NCBI GenBank assembly: GCA_023525975.1
Contig: CM042034.1
Span: forward strand, 5,277,501 to 5,341,500
From: Smallanthus sonchifolius
Taxonomy: Eukaryota > Streptophyta > Magnoliopsida > Asterales > Asteraceae
Direction: 5' to 3'
Length of the DNA: 64,000 bases
Under the pieces are notes generated by a model. That model was not told the DNA's origin, did not search any database, and saw only the letters and a program-made list of their open reading frames with translations. The translations under genes were made by a program, and so were the position numbers. Below, piece after piece: positions 46,066 through 56,584 of the stretch (the stretch's first letter is position 1; every line of letters begins with the position of its first letter).

Positions 46066-46787
46066 TTTGATTTGGTGGGAATAAAACATAACATCTTGTT
46101 ATTAATATATAGTCAAAATAGTATTAGACATAAACGACCATGAGACCATTTTTTACACTAGAAACAATGGGATAACAAAGTATATTCTTTTAGATTTGAC
46201 AAAAACAAGAACTAGGTTTTTAAAAAAATATCCCTTGATCCTTTTCTGGATGTCACTTCAACACCTTTAACGGTCGTTTGAGTTGGTAATTTCGATCGAG
46301 TTAAGCATGGATTGTTAAATTCAGGATTAAGTTTTATCTTTAATCTTTAATCATCCTCTTCGAGTTAGATAATGTATTTAGAGTTTATGTGTCGGTGTCG
46401 GTTTGTGAAGGCCCACGTTACACGATCATGAACAAAACCGAACAATATATTTGAGAGAACCCCGTCTCAACCCGTTTCTCTAAAATAATAAATGCAACAG
46501 GAAAATACAATGATCTTAACCCCTATTTATAATACGAAAACTTGAGCTACTAAACCAAAAATAAAATTTCTAGCAATAAGGAAACAAAAAAAAGTCGCAT
46601 AAAATCAATAAAAGATGACACAATCAAAATTTGTTGCCGTGTCCTTTCCTTCCCCTTTTTTTTCCTCTATGTTGCGATGCAATCCAAATTAGTCCAACAA
46701 TATGGTTATTGATAAAAATCAAAACTGTAATCGATGTTTTGTTTTTTGGATTTTAGTAATCCATCGGTTTTGTTTAAGAAAAATTAA
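46066..46787. other. Intergenic DNA upstream of the secreted-protein gene
   Basis: AT-rich. Probably contains the promoter of the minus-strand gene; no TATA box could be chosen with confidence. Confidence 0.4.
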
Positions 46788-47655
46788 GTTAATTACACGG
46801 ATGGTTCATGTGGCTTACACAGTTTTAAGTATGGTCCATGAGTTTGAAAAACTACACCGATGGTCGACAAGTTTGCCAAAATGTAACACCGGTGGTCCCT
46901 AGAGTGAATATTCTGTTAAATTTTAAAAAAATAATCAAATTACCCTTGTGTTAAAAAATAATTAAAAAACATTATATATATAAATACCCATTTACCCCTC
47001 CCTACCCTCTCTCTTCTCCCCGCCTCACCCTCACCACCACCATCACGACAGACGAAACGGCTACTTCGGTAGACGTATATATGAAACCAATGTCCTTATA
47101 CAAAATGAATACGCTCTATGTTTATAAAAGTACATATAGTAAAAATGATGAATGAATGTATATGTATTATGATTACTTGAATGATTAAACTAGAACTCAT
47201 CAGCGTTCGCTAACTTTTAGTATGCATTTTAAGTAAAGAATAAGAAAAGATATGACACTTAATGGGTTGGCTGGGATAGGCGCATGGCTACCTGGCACAA
47301 GACTGAATTCCCGAATAGAGTTTATGTTATGTTGATGACCAATGTTTGGAAGTTTTAGTTGGATGACAATTCTATGATGTATGAACAAGTAATGTATTCC
47401 ACTGTATGTTGTTTTAGTTTATGACAGTAAGTGATTGAACTATATGTTATTCTGTAAATCTAACGAGTGAGATTTTCGGATGGCTTCACATCATTTCATA
47501 AGTATTTAAAGGGTAATTTAATGTCCATCCAACTCAGGTGCCAAATGTGTTACGTTCGTGCAAACTATTAGACTGAACCTGTAGTTTTCCAAAGCTACGA
47601 GCCACAAGTAAAATCCGTGTAAACCACATGAGTATTTCGTGTAATTAATTCTAAA
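46788..47655. mobile_element. 868-bp element with terminal inverted repeats
   Basis: The left end AAGTTAATTACACGGATGGTTCATGTGG faces a right end whose complement reads GAATTAATTACACGAAATAC, then TCATGTGGTTTACACGGAT. The matching arms are about 40 bp with small differences. Interior frames (62-66 codons) are unrecognised. A related fragment lies near 49400. Superfamily uncertain. Confidence 0.6.
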
Positions 47656-47701
47656 ACTTATTTTATAAAGTTTTGATAACGTTAATGTGTTTTTCGGTTT
47701 A

Positions 47702-47732
47702 GCGTGTCGCAACACGCACGGTTTAATACTAG
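47702..47732 (+). mobile_element. Helitron 3' terminus of a second type
   Basis: GCGTGTCGCAACACGC forms a hairpin (GCGTG/CACGC), followed by ACGGTTTAATA and CTAG|T at 47729-47732. The hairpin sequence differs from the CCCGTG...CACGGG type elsewhere in the window. The 5' end was not found. Confidence 0.6.
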
Positions 47733-48010
47733 TTATGTAACGTTTTTTTTTAAATTAACAAAATATACTAAAATGATAATAGCTTCGAGATTTGATGATG
47801 GTTTAAAAGAATAGAAGTTGTGGTGCAAAATCTCCCGCAATCAAAATATTTGCTTCAATTAAATTTAGAATTAAAAAAAAAATCAAAGGCTTTTGTTGTT
47901 CTTCATTTTTGTTTCCCCCAACTGTTGCTTCATCAAGCTTTTTTCTCCATTTTCATGGTGATCTGATCAATCCAACATAAAAAACAAGATCGCTTGCTGC
48001 AAAAACCTAA

Positions 48011-49075
48011 ATGGCCAAAATGTCGAATCGCGGACCGACCAAACGATTCCTGATTTCCGAAATGGATCGAAGCGTGAAACGCATGTTGAAATTGATTGAA
48101 GAAGAAGGAGATTCATTCGCCAAAAAAGCCGAGATCTACATCCAGAAACGACCGGAGCTCGTATCGCAAGTCGAAGATTTCTATCGGATGTTCCGATCGT
48201 TAGCCGAGCGTTACGATGACGCCACACTTGAATTACGGAGGACGCTCCCCTCCGATCTCCGATCTCAAGGCTGCGGGATGAGCGAGATCTGTTCCGAACC
48301 GCCGTCCGCTATCACGTCACCGGAGCATCGGATAACTCGCCGATTATCCGGAACTCATGCCGTTTTTTTAGACGTCGTCGGAAACAAAGGTTACGAAACG
48401 TCGGCGTATGATTCCAGTTCCGATCATGATGATTCGTTTTTTAGTAACTGTTCCGCCTCATCGAATTACGGTAATTACAGACGATTACGCCGGAAAATCA
48501 CCGAATTAGAAAGCGAGCTCAGGAAGCTTCAGATCGAGCAAGAAGTAAACAGATCTAATTCCGAAATTACATATTACGAAGAGGAACTACGAATCGCGAA
48601 GGAGAAAATACAATCCTCCGAAGACGAGATCTGTGATTTGAAAACCAAGCTCGAAAAGTACGAATCGTTACAATACGATGATGATAACTTTTCAGATGAA
48701 TCAGCAAACAGGATTAACGCAGATGAATCTGAAACTGAAATAGAAACAGAAATGGAAGATGAAATTGAGCAACTAAAGTCCGAACGAGATGAATTCATCA
48801 TGAAATTGAGTGAACTTGAAGAGGAATTAAGTTTAAAAGACGATCAGATCGATGAACTGAACTATCGGTTGCAGAGACTGCAATTGGAATGTGATAAATC
48901 GACCAAATCAATCGAGGAACTGCAGGAGGTAATCAAGAAGCAACGGGAGATGATCGAAGAAGGCGCAGAGGAGAAACTGCAAATGGAAAGAGAGTTGTGT
49001 GTTTCGCTTGAACATTATAGGAATGCTTATCAAATGCTTAGAAAAGGTCTTTTGGAACAGAAAAAGCCGGATTGA
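48011..49075 (+). CDS. NETWORKED 3-like (NET3/KIP1-related) coiled-coil protein, 354 aa
   Basis: Single exon. Residues about 16-80 match the latter part of the NAB actin-binding domain: SEMDRSVKRMLKLIEEEGDS, KKAEIYIQKRPELVSQVEDFY and SLAERYDDATLELRRTLP, followed by SDLRSQGCGMSE, as in NET3A-type proteins (LELQSQGSGLSDIS). A Ser/Asp-rich linker (about 125-160) leads to a long coiled coil (about 160-345). NET proteins link F-actin to membranes. The usual N-terminal Trp block (WWWDSH...) is missing: the ATG is directly preceded by an in-frame TAA, and no exon with paired Trp codons is visible in the 278 bases between the upstream Helitron end (47732) and the ATG. Met4 (48020) is an alternative start. 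Either a truncated member or one with a distant first exon. Confidence 0.8.
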   Translation: MAKMSNRGPTKRFLISEMDRSVKRMLKLIEEEGDSFAKKAEIYIQKRPELVSQVEDFYRMFRSLAERYDDATLELRRTLPSDLRSQGCGMSEICSEPPSAITSPEHRITRRLSGTHAVFLDVVGNKGYETSAYDSSSDHDDSFFSNCSASSNYGNYRRLRRKITELESELRKLQIEQEVNRSNSEITYYEEELRIAKEKIQSSEDEICDLKTKLEKYESLQYDDDNFSDESANRINADESETEIETEMEDEIEQLKSERDEFIMKLSELEEELSLKDDQIDELNYRLQRLQLECDKSTKSIEELQEVIKKQREMIEEGAEEKLQMERELCVSLEHYRNAYQMLRKGLLEQKKPD

Positions 49076-49875
49076 ATATGAACATGTGATTCAAATGCTT
49101 CATGTTGTAAAGACGATCTAACGGGCATGTCCGTTCAAGCTGTAAGTATAGGAAACCCATTAGAAAATAGCTCCATCTGACGGTTAAGTTAGTTATGTAT
49201 GTATATAATGGTTCGTTTTGTGTATGCATGCATGTAAAAGATGGTGTGATACAAGTTGATTAGATGATATTTAAGAGTAAAAAAATGTTGTTCAAAAAAA
49301 TGAACTTGTGCTTTAAAGATCGATGACACGTGATATATGTATTTTCTGACACTCGAATGACAATGTAAATGTATTTTCTATTCCATAAAACTATAAGAGT
49401 TGAAGTACATGGATGGTCCCGTGGTATGTCCAGATTTTATTGGTCTATAAGTTTGAAAAATTACACTTTCAGTCCAAAATCTTGAATTTGTATCCATTAT
49501 CAATTAGTTAGTGATTTGATAAATTTGAAGAATGATAGGGAGAAATTTAGTGATTTGATAAATTTGTGATTATCAGTTAGTGATTTGATAAATTTAGTGA
49601 TAGGGATTTGATTTATTCTTGATTCTGTATCCCTATAACTAAATTCGTGATTAAAATTATTTAGTGATTTGATAAATTTGTAGAATGATAGGGAGAAATT
49701 CCATATGAAATTATTGTATGATTCATGGCCTTAATTGGAATCGACTTTGTTAGATGTATATGCGATTCAGGTTTACAATCGGCATCTTACAAGTAAAGAA
49801 GATTCATATTCATGGCACACGCTATTAGCTTTTGTATTGATTTTTAACATTGTTGTCTTGTAAGTAAAAATAAAA
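49076..49875. other. 3' flank of the NET3-like gene
   Basis: After the 3' untranslated region, 49500-49690 has several copies of TTAGTGATTTGATAAATTTG in a short, irregular tandem array. 49395-49490 resembles the ends of the TIR element at 46788-47655. Confidence 0.5.
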
Positions 49876-49948
49876 GCGCCTGTAGCTCAGTGGATAGAGC
49901 GTCTGTTTCCTAAGCAGAAGGTCGTAGGTTCGACCCCTACCTGGCGCG
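49876..49948 (+). tRNA. trnR-CCU: tRNA-Arg(CCT)
   Basis: 73 nt, cloverleaf complete: acceptor GCGCCTG/CTGGCGC (one T-T mismatch), D arm GCTC...GAGC, anticodon stem TCTGT/GCAGA with loop TTCCTAA (anticodon CCT at 49909-49911), T arm GTAGG-TTCGACC-CCTAC, discriminator G. A box (TAGCTCAGTGG) and B box (GGTTCGACCCC) are intact. No intron, no encoded CCA. A T-run (GATTTATTATG...TTTT) lies downstream for pol III termination. Confidence 0.97.
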
Positions 49949-50069
49949 ATTTATTATGAAACATTTTAATATTTTAACAACTTTCCTTACCTGTGTTTTT
50001 CATTTTTCACTTCCTCCCAGATTAAATTCTTTTTTGGTATGTTAATTTTTTTTATGGGTTTATGTAGCA

Positions 50070-52179
50070 TCTTTACTACTAATAAAGAAGTAACCTAGGG
50101 TGTCACATGGCCCCTTCCTAAGGTATCCATGTAGGATTTTGTCACATGTCAGCACCACAATTAATCTCAACAATTAAATTAAAATAAAAAAACCCAAATA
50201 CCCTTTTCTTAAGTTATTTTTAGACATATTTAATCAAAAATCAATTATAAGAAACTTTCTATTTATAAACAACATTTTCAAAATTTAAATTATATTGAAA
50301 ATCAAACTTACCAAATTTTTGTAAATAAAAGTTTCAAAAATTTATTTTTCAGATTCAAATTTCGAATGCAAAAAATATTTTGCAAAGTTACTTTTCTTTA
50401 ATATTAGTTAAAATTAATTCATTAGAAACTTTAATTAATGACCCAAATGGTTTTTTTTTATTTAATAAGTACATGGTAAATATTTTTTTTCTCTTGGTTG
50501 CATAAATAATATGTTATAGTCTAAAATGCAGATTTACGTGTTATTTGAGTTTAATTTTAGTTTCATTAATTTAAAAAAAGGCTATTGATTTGTAAAGATT
50601 TAAATGGAAAAAGGTTTACAAATAAAAAAAATTATGAGCTATTTTTAATTCTTCTCATCTAAGTTCGGAAAGACGTATTTACAGATTTATAAATTATATC
50701 GTTTTTAATATCCAACCCGTGTAATACACGGGATTCTAACCTATTTATCCAATTTTTGTAACGAATTCAAATTTCAAAGTTTGAAATCGTATTAAAGTTT
50801 ATAAAAAAGGGAACCTTGATTATTTATCCAATTTTGGTAACGAATTCAAATTTCAAAGTTTGAAATCGTGTTAAATTTTTTTTAAAATGTACAAATTAAT
50901 TTATGTGGTAGAGATTTCAATACTCTATAAGTATCAATACCTTGTCATTCTCGTAAGGCACTACTCATTTAGTTCCTTACCTCGATTACTCTGCAAATCA
51001 AGGTAAGATGCTCTTATTTTTTTTAATTGGTATCTATACTAAACGTCATTGATGTTTTACAAGACAAATTTACTATCAAGGTGCGTCTAATCAGAATGTG
51101 AAAGCAACCATTGTGGAATAATCTCAATGAGATAGGCTCAATAGATACAAGTTTACTATTTTATGATATATATCGTTTTCATTACACGGGTTTTTACTGC
51201 CCTATTTATAGTTTTTATACGTTTTTTACTACATTTTTATGAAGTAAAACTACAGATTTTATGCAGATTCTATGTAGTTTTGCCTGCATATCTTCATGCA
51301 GATTTTATACAGTTTTTACTACAGAAATTCATGCATATTCTATTCAGTTTTTATCGCAAATTTTAGTTTTTACTGTAGATTACAGTTTTACTGCCGTTTT
51401 TATGAAAGATTTTATAGCTCAAAGGTTTGGCTAAAATGTTTTGTTCAACTTTCATGTATTTTTAGTGCTAATTGACTAATGTATATGAGCTTCTATTTTG
51501 TAAATTATGCAAAGATAGGCATAGTTGTTTGTTGACAATATCGTGGATTTTAGTTTTACTGCAATTTTTTTTGAAGTTTTTACTGCAGATTTTATGAAAG
51601 ATTTTATAGCTCAAAGGTTTTGCTAAAGTGTTGTTTTGTTCAACCTTCATGCTTTTTTTATTGCTAATTGGCTAATATATATGAGCTTCAATTTTGTAAA
51701 TGATGCAAAGATGGGCGGGGTTGTTTGTTGACGATAATTTAAAAACTTTATAATTTTATATGTCATTGCATTGGATACTTAATTTCTTAACTGGTTTAGC
51801 TTGATTTTAATAAAATATGAGTTATAGGTTAATATTGTGCATTAAGTTGTTGGATGAAAAATAAGCAATGCTTCTTTGATTCCTATGGTGGTTTTTTTTC
51901 CTTTTTTTGAGGGTATTTTTACGCATGTTATGACATTGCATGACATTTTAACCAACTGTGTTTATATACTGTATTTTTATGTCTTATGAATGGAGGATGT
52001 GAATTAGCAAAACTATAAAAGTATGAAGTGAATGAAACTTACAAGTTTATTTTGATTTTTCTTCCTCATACAATATAATATTTGTACTGATATTATCTAA
52101 ATTTTATATTTAACATATTTTTTCATTTCACATTGTATTGTTTATTTGTCTCCGTGTAATACACGGGTTCTAACACTAG
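50070..52179 (+). mobile_element. Helitron-like region with two 3' hairpins
   Basis: Starts A|TCTTTACTACTAATAAAG at 50070. A first hairpin CCCGTGTAATACACGGG (50716-50732) is followed by CTAT, a decayed end. A second, CCGTGTAATACACGG (52152-52166), is followed by CTAG|T (52176-52179). Either one 2.1-kb element with an internal relic or a short element (to 50744) followed by another. A 45-base duplication (TTATCCAATTTTGGTAACGA...) occurs at about 50745 and 50820. No coding capacity. Confidence 0.5.
51412..51732 (+). repeat. 182-bp direct repeat, two copies
   Basis: Copies 51412-51538 and 51594-51732 share ATGAAAGATTTTATAGCTCA, ATATGAGCTTC, TTTTGTAAAT and GTTGTTTGTTGAC in the same order, with modest divergence. 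They lie inside the Helitron-like region. Confidence 0.75.
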
Positions 52180-54277
52180 TTGATAATAAGACTCGATTAA
52201 TGCCAACATAAATTACTATTGATTGGAATACTTACCTCGTTAAAAAATAAATTTATATCGTTTTTTTGTTTTCTTTTTTCTTTCCTCTTTGAGAAAAATA
52301 GATTTCTGCCAAGTTTATTAAATTAACAACAGTAAATAGATTAGGTGTTTGACCATCAAACACATGTTTAACCTAATGCTGTTTATTGGATATAAAATAA
52401 TGGAATCATAAAGTGTGATATAATGTTTATGATGAGATTATGAGACATAACTTTCAACATAATCGATGATCGACAATATTGTATCTAGTGAAGTTTGCAG
52501 GTGGTATCGTGAAAGTGGGGTCGTGATACAAATCAGCCCTTTCACGTCCAGTAACACCGCCCCTCTAGACGTGAAAGGGGCATGAATAGGGAGGGGCATG
52601 GGTGCAATCACGAGCAAAGGGGCATTCCAACCTTCCAACAACCAATCAATTATATCCAACTCGTTATTTCTTTTTTTTTCTTTTTAATTGAATAAATAGT
52701 TAATTATTAAAAAATAAATGCAGAGGCGTGAAACCACTATGTAACTTAATGATCATGTCTAGTGATTGCCCTTATGCTGATGTGGCGGGGCGTAAAACCA
52801 CTACGGATAGCCTAACAGTCATTAATGAGTTGTTTTCGAAGATGATGAGATAAATATCATATCCCCACAATTAGTATAGAGATAAAGAATTATATTGTTT
52901 ATAGACATTATCTTTTTCTAATCAAGTTTGTGTAATCTATGTTGCGGAAAAACATGAGTAGATATTGTTGATAGACATTATCTTCTTCTAATTGAATTTG
53001 TGTAACCAATATTGAGGTTAGCTTTAATGTAAATTTGTTTGCAATTCAAACAAATAATTTTGTTTGAATTTAACTTATAGAAACATTGTATGAACCTATC
53101 AGTATGAGAGATAAAAGCCTTTGTAGTTCTTAGTAGCTTTTCAGTTTCTACTTCTACCTCTAGTGTTTCATCTAAACTAACTTCTCTGTAAACATACTCA
53201 CAATACCTACATCCTACCATGCAAGCTAAGCTTTCATTGTGTCGTCGACAAATAGAACATCGTCTAGCATGCCTCCTCGAACGTACAGCTGGCATAAACA
53301 TATGGGTAGTAGGGAGAGCAGAAAAACTGGATAACTAAACCATAGCCATAATATTGAGTCGATTAACTGAACAAGTTGAGAAATCGATTCTCCTGTTATG
53401 GTTTTTTAACAACGGACTATAGTGGTTCAGTTTCGGTTATGCGTATATGTGTAACTAAAATAACCAAACATAAACGATTTATATATGTAAACGGAACCCT
53501 AAATTAACTAAAAAACAACACAATTGAGGCATACAACAAACCAATTTAAACAAACAAAAAATAGCCACAACTTCGAATTTTCGATGAACGAGTTTAACCG
53601 AACCAAAAGATGAACCACCTTTTGAAAAATCGATAAATGATTAACCAAAACCAATTGGTTATGGTTGTCTATTAACATAATTGTTCGGTTATGGCTTGAT
53701 ATAAGTCAATAGCGAAACTGAACCGACCAATGCTCATCCCTAATAGGGAGAAATTGCCCAATACTTCAAAATTATATATGTAGTATCTTGTTGTTCTCGC
53801 CGTTGTAAAATCTATTTAACCTAACCATGTGTATGTTGTGAGAAACTAACAAATTCATAAACATTATTAACACAAATTTTTAAATGGGAAGTTGTCGGTT
53901 CGAATCCGAGTCACAGCAAAAAAATAGTATGTGGTCAGGTCAGACAGTTTACCCAGTTAGGATAGGTTGTCCTGAATGTTCTAGATTTTGTCTAGAAAAA
54001 ACTCAATAATCCTAAAATATCTAACTATTGTGGTTAAAAAAAAAATACAGATTTCCTCTCACCGATTATAAAGATATATCATTAACTATTGTGAAAAACT
54101 ACCTTCATATTTTGACAAATACAAAATTTTAACTTATAGCTCCAATTACTTTTTTGTTTGATTGTAGTCCTTGTGCCAGCAGCACCTGATAATTCAAACA
54201 CGTGACAGATTAAGTTCCATGGTCCATTATACAGTCGTCAACTGACGGCCGTTAAGAGGCATCCAAACAACTAGCCG
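52180..54277. other. Intergenic DNA with MITE-like pieces
   Basis: 52500-52640 (GTGAAAGGGGCATGAATAGG, CACGTCCAGTAAC) looks like a MITE with CACGTC/GACGTG inverted words. 53330-53740 is rich in GGTTCAGTTTCGGTTATG and GAACCGACC words on both strands, with GGGATGAGCATTGGTCGGTT as its minus-strand right end, a common plant non-autonomous element. 53885-53920 holds an isolated B-box-like GGTTCGAATCC. Apart from the frame listed at 52978-53301 no gene is seen. Confidence 0.45.
52978..53301 (-). CDS. Uncharacterised Cys-rich ORF, 107 aa (doubtful)
   Basis: An open minus-strand frame with ARRCSICRRHNESLACMVGC, then RYCEYVY and later CLNCKQ: paired cysteines like a small zinc-binding module. I recognise no family. 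It has no clear promoter, no splice context and lies among MITE pieces, so it may be chance or a relic of a transposon protein. Confidence 0.2.
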   Translation of the reverse strand: MFMPAVRSRRHARRCSICRRHNESLACMVGCRYCEYVYREVSLDETLEVEVETEKLLRTTKAFISHTDRFIQCFYKLNSNKIICLNCKQIYIKANLNIGYTNSIRRR

Positions 54278-54280
54278 TCA

Positions 54281-55622
54281 GAGCATCTCCAGCGGTTGCA
54301 TCCGCTTAAGGCGGACGAAGGAACCGGAGTAATCCGGTTTTGTCCGGTTAGAGGGATATCCGCTTTTGCGGATGAAGCTGGATGAGCCAAGGTGGGCCAC
54401 CCTCATACTTTAAATCCAAAAAATGGTTTTTTAATTCAAATTTTAAAATTGTTTTTTAATTTTAAATAGTTTATTAAATATTCGATTTAAACTAAATATT
54501 TTTAAACTAAGATTAAAAACAATTTAAATTTAAAAAATATTGTTTTTTAAATATATTAAAAATTTTAACGACTAGTTTTCAAACTGCTACTTTTGATCAA
54601 TATAAATAGTAATCGTTTTATATTCAATTCACTTCTCAAATTTTAGTTTTCACTCGAAAGTTTATATTTTTACTTCTCAAATATGAATGGAGGGTATCCA
54701 TTTCCAGCAAACTCTTCGCCTTCAGTACAACCTGCAAACCCTTCTCGTCCAGTTGATGAACCATTAACCTTGACGAATGAAGAGTGGAATTGGGTATTTG
54801 ATCAGGTCTTTGGCCAACTACGAATTGGGGATGAGCATGTCCCAAGTTCAGATGAGAGGTATGTCCCTGGTTCAGATGAGGGGTATGTCCCTGGTTCGGA
54901 CGAGGGGTACGTCCCCAATCCAGAAGAGGGGTACGTCCCCAATTCAGAAGAGGGGTGCGTCACTGATCTATGAGAGGAGTTCGTACCCAATTCTAATGAG
55001 GGGTGTGTCCCCAACTCAGATGAGGGGTACGTCATTGACCCAGAAGAGGAATACGTGCTTAAGTCTGAAGACGAGGACACAGATGACGAGCGTCACAGGT
55101 ACAATGATCAATGGGAAGACTATCGTTCGTGGGATTCGGATAACTCGTTTGATTCATTCGAGCATCTTTAGTTTTTAGTTTATGTAATTTCTAGTTTTTA
55201 AGTTGTTAAATTTTTTATTTTTAGGTTATGTATTTTTTTTTTTATTTTTAGGATATGTAATTTTTAATTTTTAGGTTATGTATTTTTTTTATTTTTAGGT
55301 TATGTAACTTTAAATTTACTCGGTTGTGTAATTTTTAATTTTTATGTTATGGAAATTTTAATTTTTATGAATTTTTCTTATTTTCGTTTATTTTGGAATA
55401 TTGTATTATTTAAAATAATACGAAATATAAAAAATAAGATTATAATAACTAAGTTTATTGGTATATAAAATATAAATGTAAAAGTATGCGAAGATGTGGA
55501 AATACAGGTGTGTTTGAAAGTAGATGAATGGTTGGAGTAAAACAGTGGGTTTTTTAAGGATGAGTGAAAATCTGATGTGACGTGTTTGGTTTGATGGATG
55601 ACATCCACCATTGTGGATGCTC
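54281..55622 (+). mobile_element. PIF/Harbinger-like non-autonomous element carrying an ORF
   Basis: Ends are GAGCATCTCCAGCGGTTGCA on the left and, on the other strand of the right end, GAGCATCCACAATGGTGGAT; GAGCATC is the typical Harbinger terminus. A 3-bp repeat TCA (54278-54280 and 55623-55625) flanks it, the Harbinger duplication size (usually TWA). Inside, an AT-rich part (54420-54600) leads to a promoter-like TATAAATAG (54601), a leader and the ORF at 54683. After the ORF is a T-rich stretch with repeated TTTTTAGGTTATGTA words (55180-55340). Confidence 0.75.
54683..55171 (+). pseudogene. Octapeptide-repeat ORF with one in-frame stop (TGA)
   Basis: ATG at 54683; the frame stays open to TAG at 55169-55171 except for one TGA at 54971-54973, giving 163 codons. 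The N-terminus is Pro/Ser/Asn-rich (FPANSSPSVQPANPSRPVDE), followed by LTLTNEEWNWVFDQVFGQL, and then about nine tandem units of eight residues resembling SDEGYVPG or SEEGYVPN. The acidic C-terminus (SEDEDTDDERHRYNDQWEDY) ends SFDSFEHL. The repeat DNA is a 24-bp minisatellite and therefore also open in another + frame and on the minus strand. Position and leader match ORF1 of Harbinger elements, but no Myb domain is present. No function can be named. Confidence 0.55.
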
Positions 55623-55625
55623 TCA

Positions 55626-56142
55626 CTAAATCGCAACATCAGTCGAATACTTTTTGTTTGATTTTAATGTTCTTTATAATTTAGCACCATAAGATGTTTT
55701 TACTTGTGGTTGTACGAAATTATAAATTTAATCATGAGTCGGGTCGTGCAAATAACTCAAAACTTGTTTGAAAAAACTCGCTCTCGTTCGACTTGTTCTG
55801 GTTCGTTTATATGCTAGTTTGTTCCTACTTTTCTTATCCCACATTCTACTGCCAGGTAAATTTTGTAATGCATTGTTTTAACTACGATATGTAAGGTGGT
55901 TATGTAACCATATAACATTCTTTTTTTTCCTCTCAGTTTATCCCTCGTACCGTTGCGACTACGGGACAATTAGCCGAGCATGATGGAATGACTTGATTAC
56001 ACGAATTCCCTTGTCACAAACTTCATTAACCGCAATTGAGTAAGCTTCTTAACCATTCTAGTAACATCCAGTCCCTCTCACCACCAGTATTGTCCACTTT
56101 GTCCCTGATGGGTTGCCCCCAGGAACTCAAAGATTTGTTTTT
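55626..56142. other. Intergenic DNA, possible flank of the 5S-derived element
   Basis: AT-rich at first; 56040-56142 continues without a break into the 5S-like segment and probably belongs to the same element. Confidence 0.4.
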
Positions 56143-56211
56143 GGTTGCCTCGGTGGAGACTTCCCAGGATGTCACCCATCCTGATATTACTCCCACATAA
56201 GCACGTTTAAC
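56143..56211 (-). repeat. 5S rRNA-derived segment, probably a Cassandra-type TRIM LTR
   Basis: Read on the minus strand, AGTTAAACGTGCTTATGTGG, then GAGTAATATCAGGATGGGTG and ACATCCTGGGAAGTCTCCAC follow the 3' part of plant 5S rRNA (AGTTAAGCGTGCTTGGGCGA, then GAGTAGTACTAGGATGGGTG, ACCTCCTGGGAAGTC). It covers the A box/intermediate element/C box of the internal pol III promoter with about 10 changes. The 5S 5' half is not recognisable. Flanking sequence on both sides (56030-56340) is of the sort seen with 5S-bearing Cassandra elements. A 5S pseudogene is the alternative. Confidence 0.7.
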
Positions 56212-56580
56212 TATGGAATTTTCATGTGCTCCACAACCAACTAAGCCCAAAACAAACCGACCCACAAATTTGATTTGGTTACTTAGATTATGACATACAT
56301 CGTAACCTAAACCGACCCACAAATTTGATTTGGTTAATTGGATTAAGTCATAACCGAACCATCGGTTACGGTTAGTTGTTCTATTCGGTCAATTTTGTTT
56401 GCTTCAGTCGATTAAGTCGGGTTTTTTTTCACCCCTAGTTTTGCATTATTACATTACATGCGACATTTAAAAGATGGAAATAGTGGAAAATTTAAATATA
56501 CACCTCAATCTTAAACTTTAATCGTTCATCAATTAAATCAGTTTTGTCTTAAAAAATCATTATTTTAAAAAGGGCAAATG
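56212..56580. other. Repeat-flanking DNA
   Basis: CCGACCCACAAATTTGATTT occurs twice (about 56258 and 56312), a 54-base spaced duplication. 56330-56440 has GAACCATCGGTTACGG-type words. No gene. Confidence 0.45.
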
Positions 56581-56584
56581 CCAT

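Noticed and set aside
49860..49960. tRNA-derived SINE instead of a real tRNA gene
   Set aside because: Cloverleaf, both promoter boxes and discriminator are intact and match plant tRNA-Arg(CCT); no poly(A) tail or flanking duplication.
54777..55178. 133-codon frame overlapping the octapeptide ORF
   Set aside because: The 24-bp periodicity keeps several frames open; the frame from 54683 has the better start, leader and acidic C-terminus. It remains possible that this other frame is the real one.
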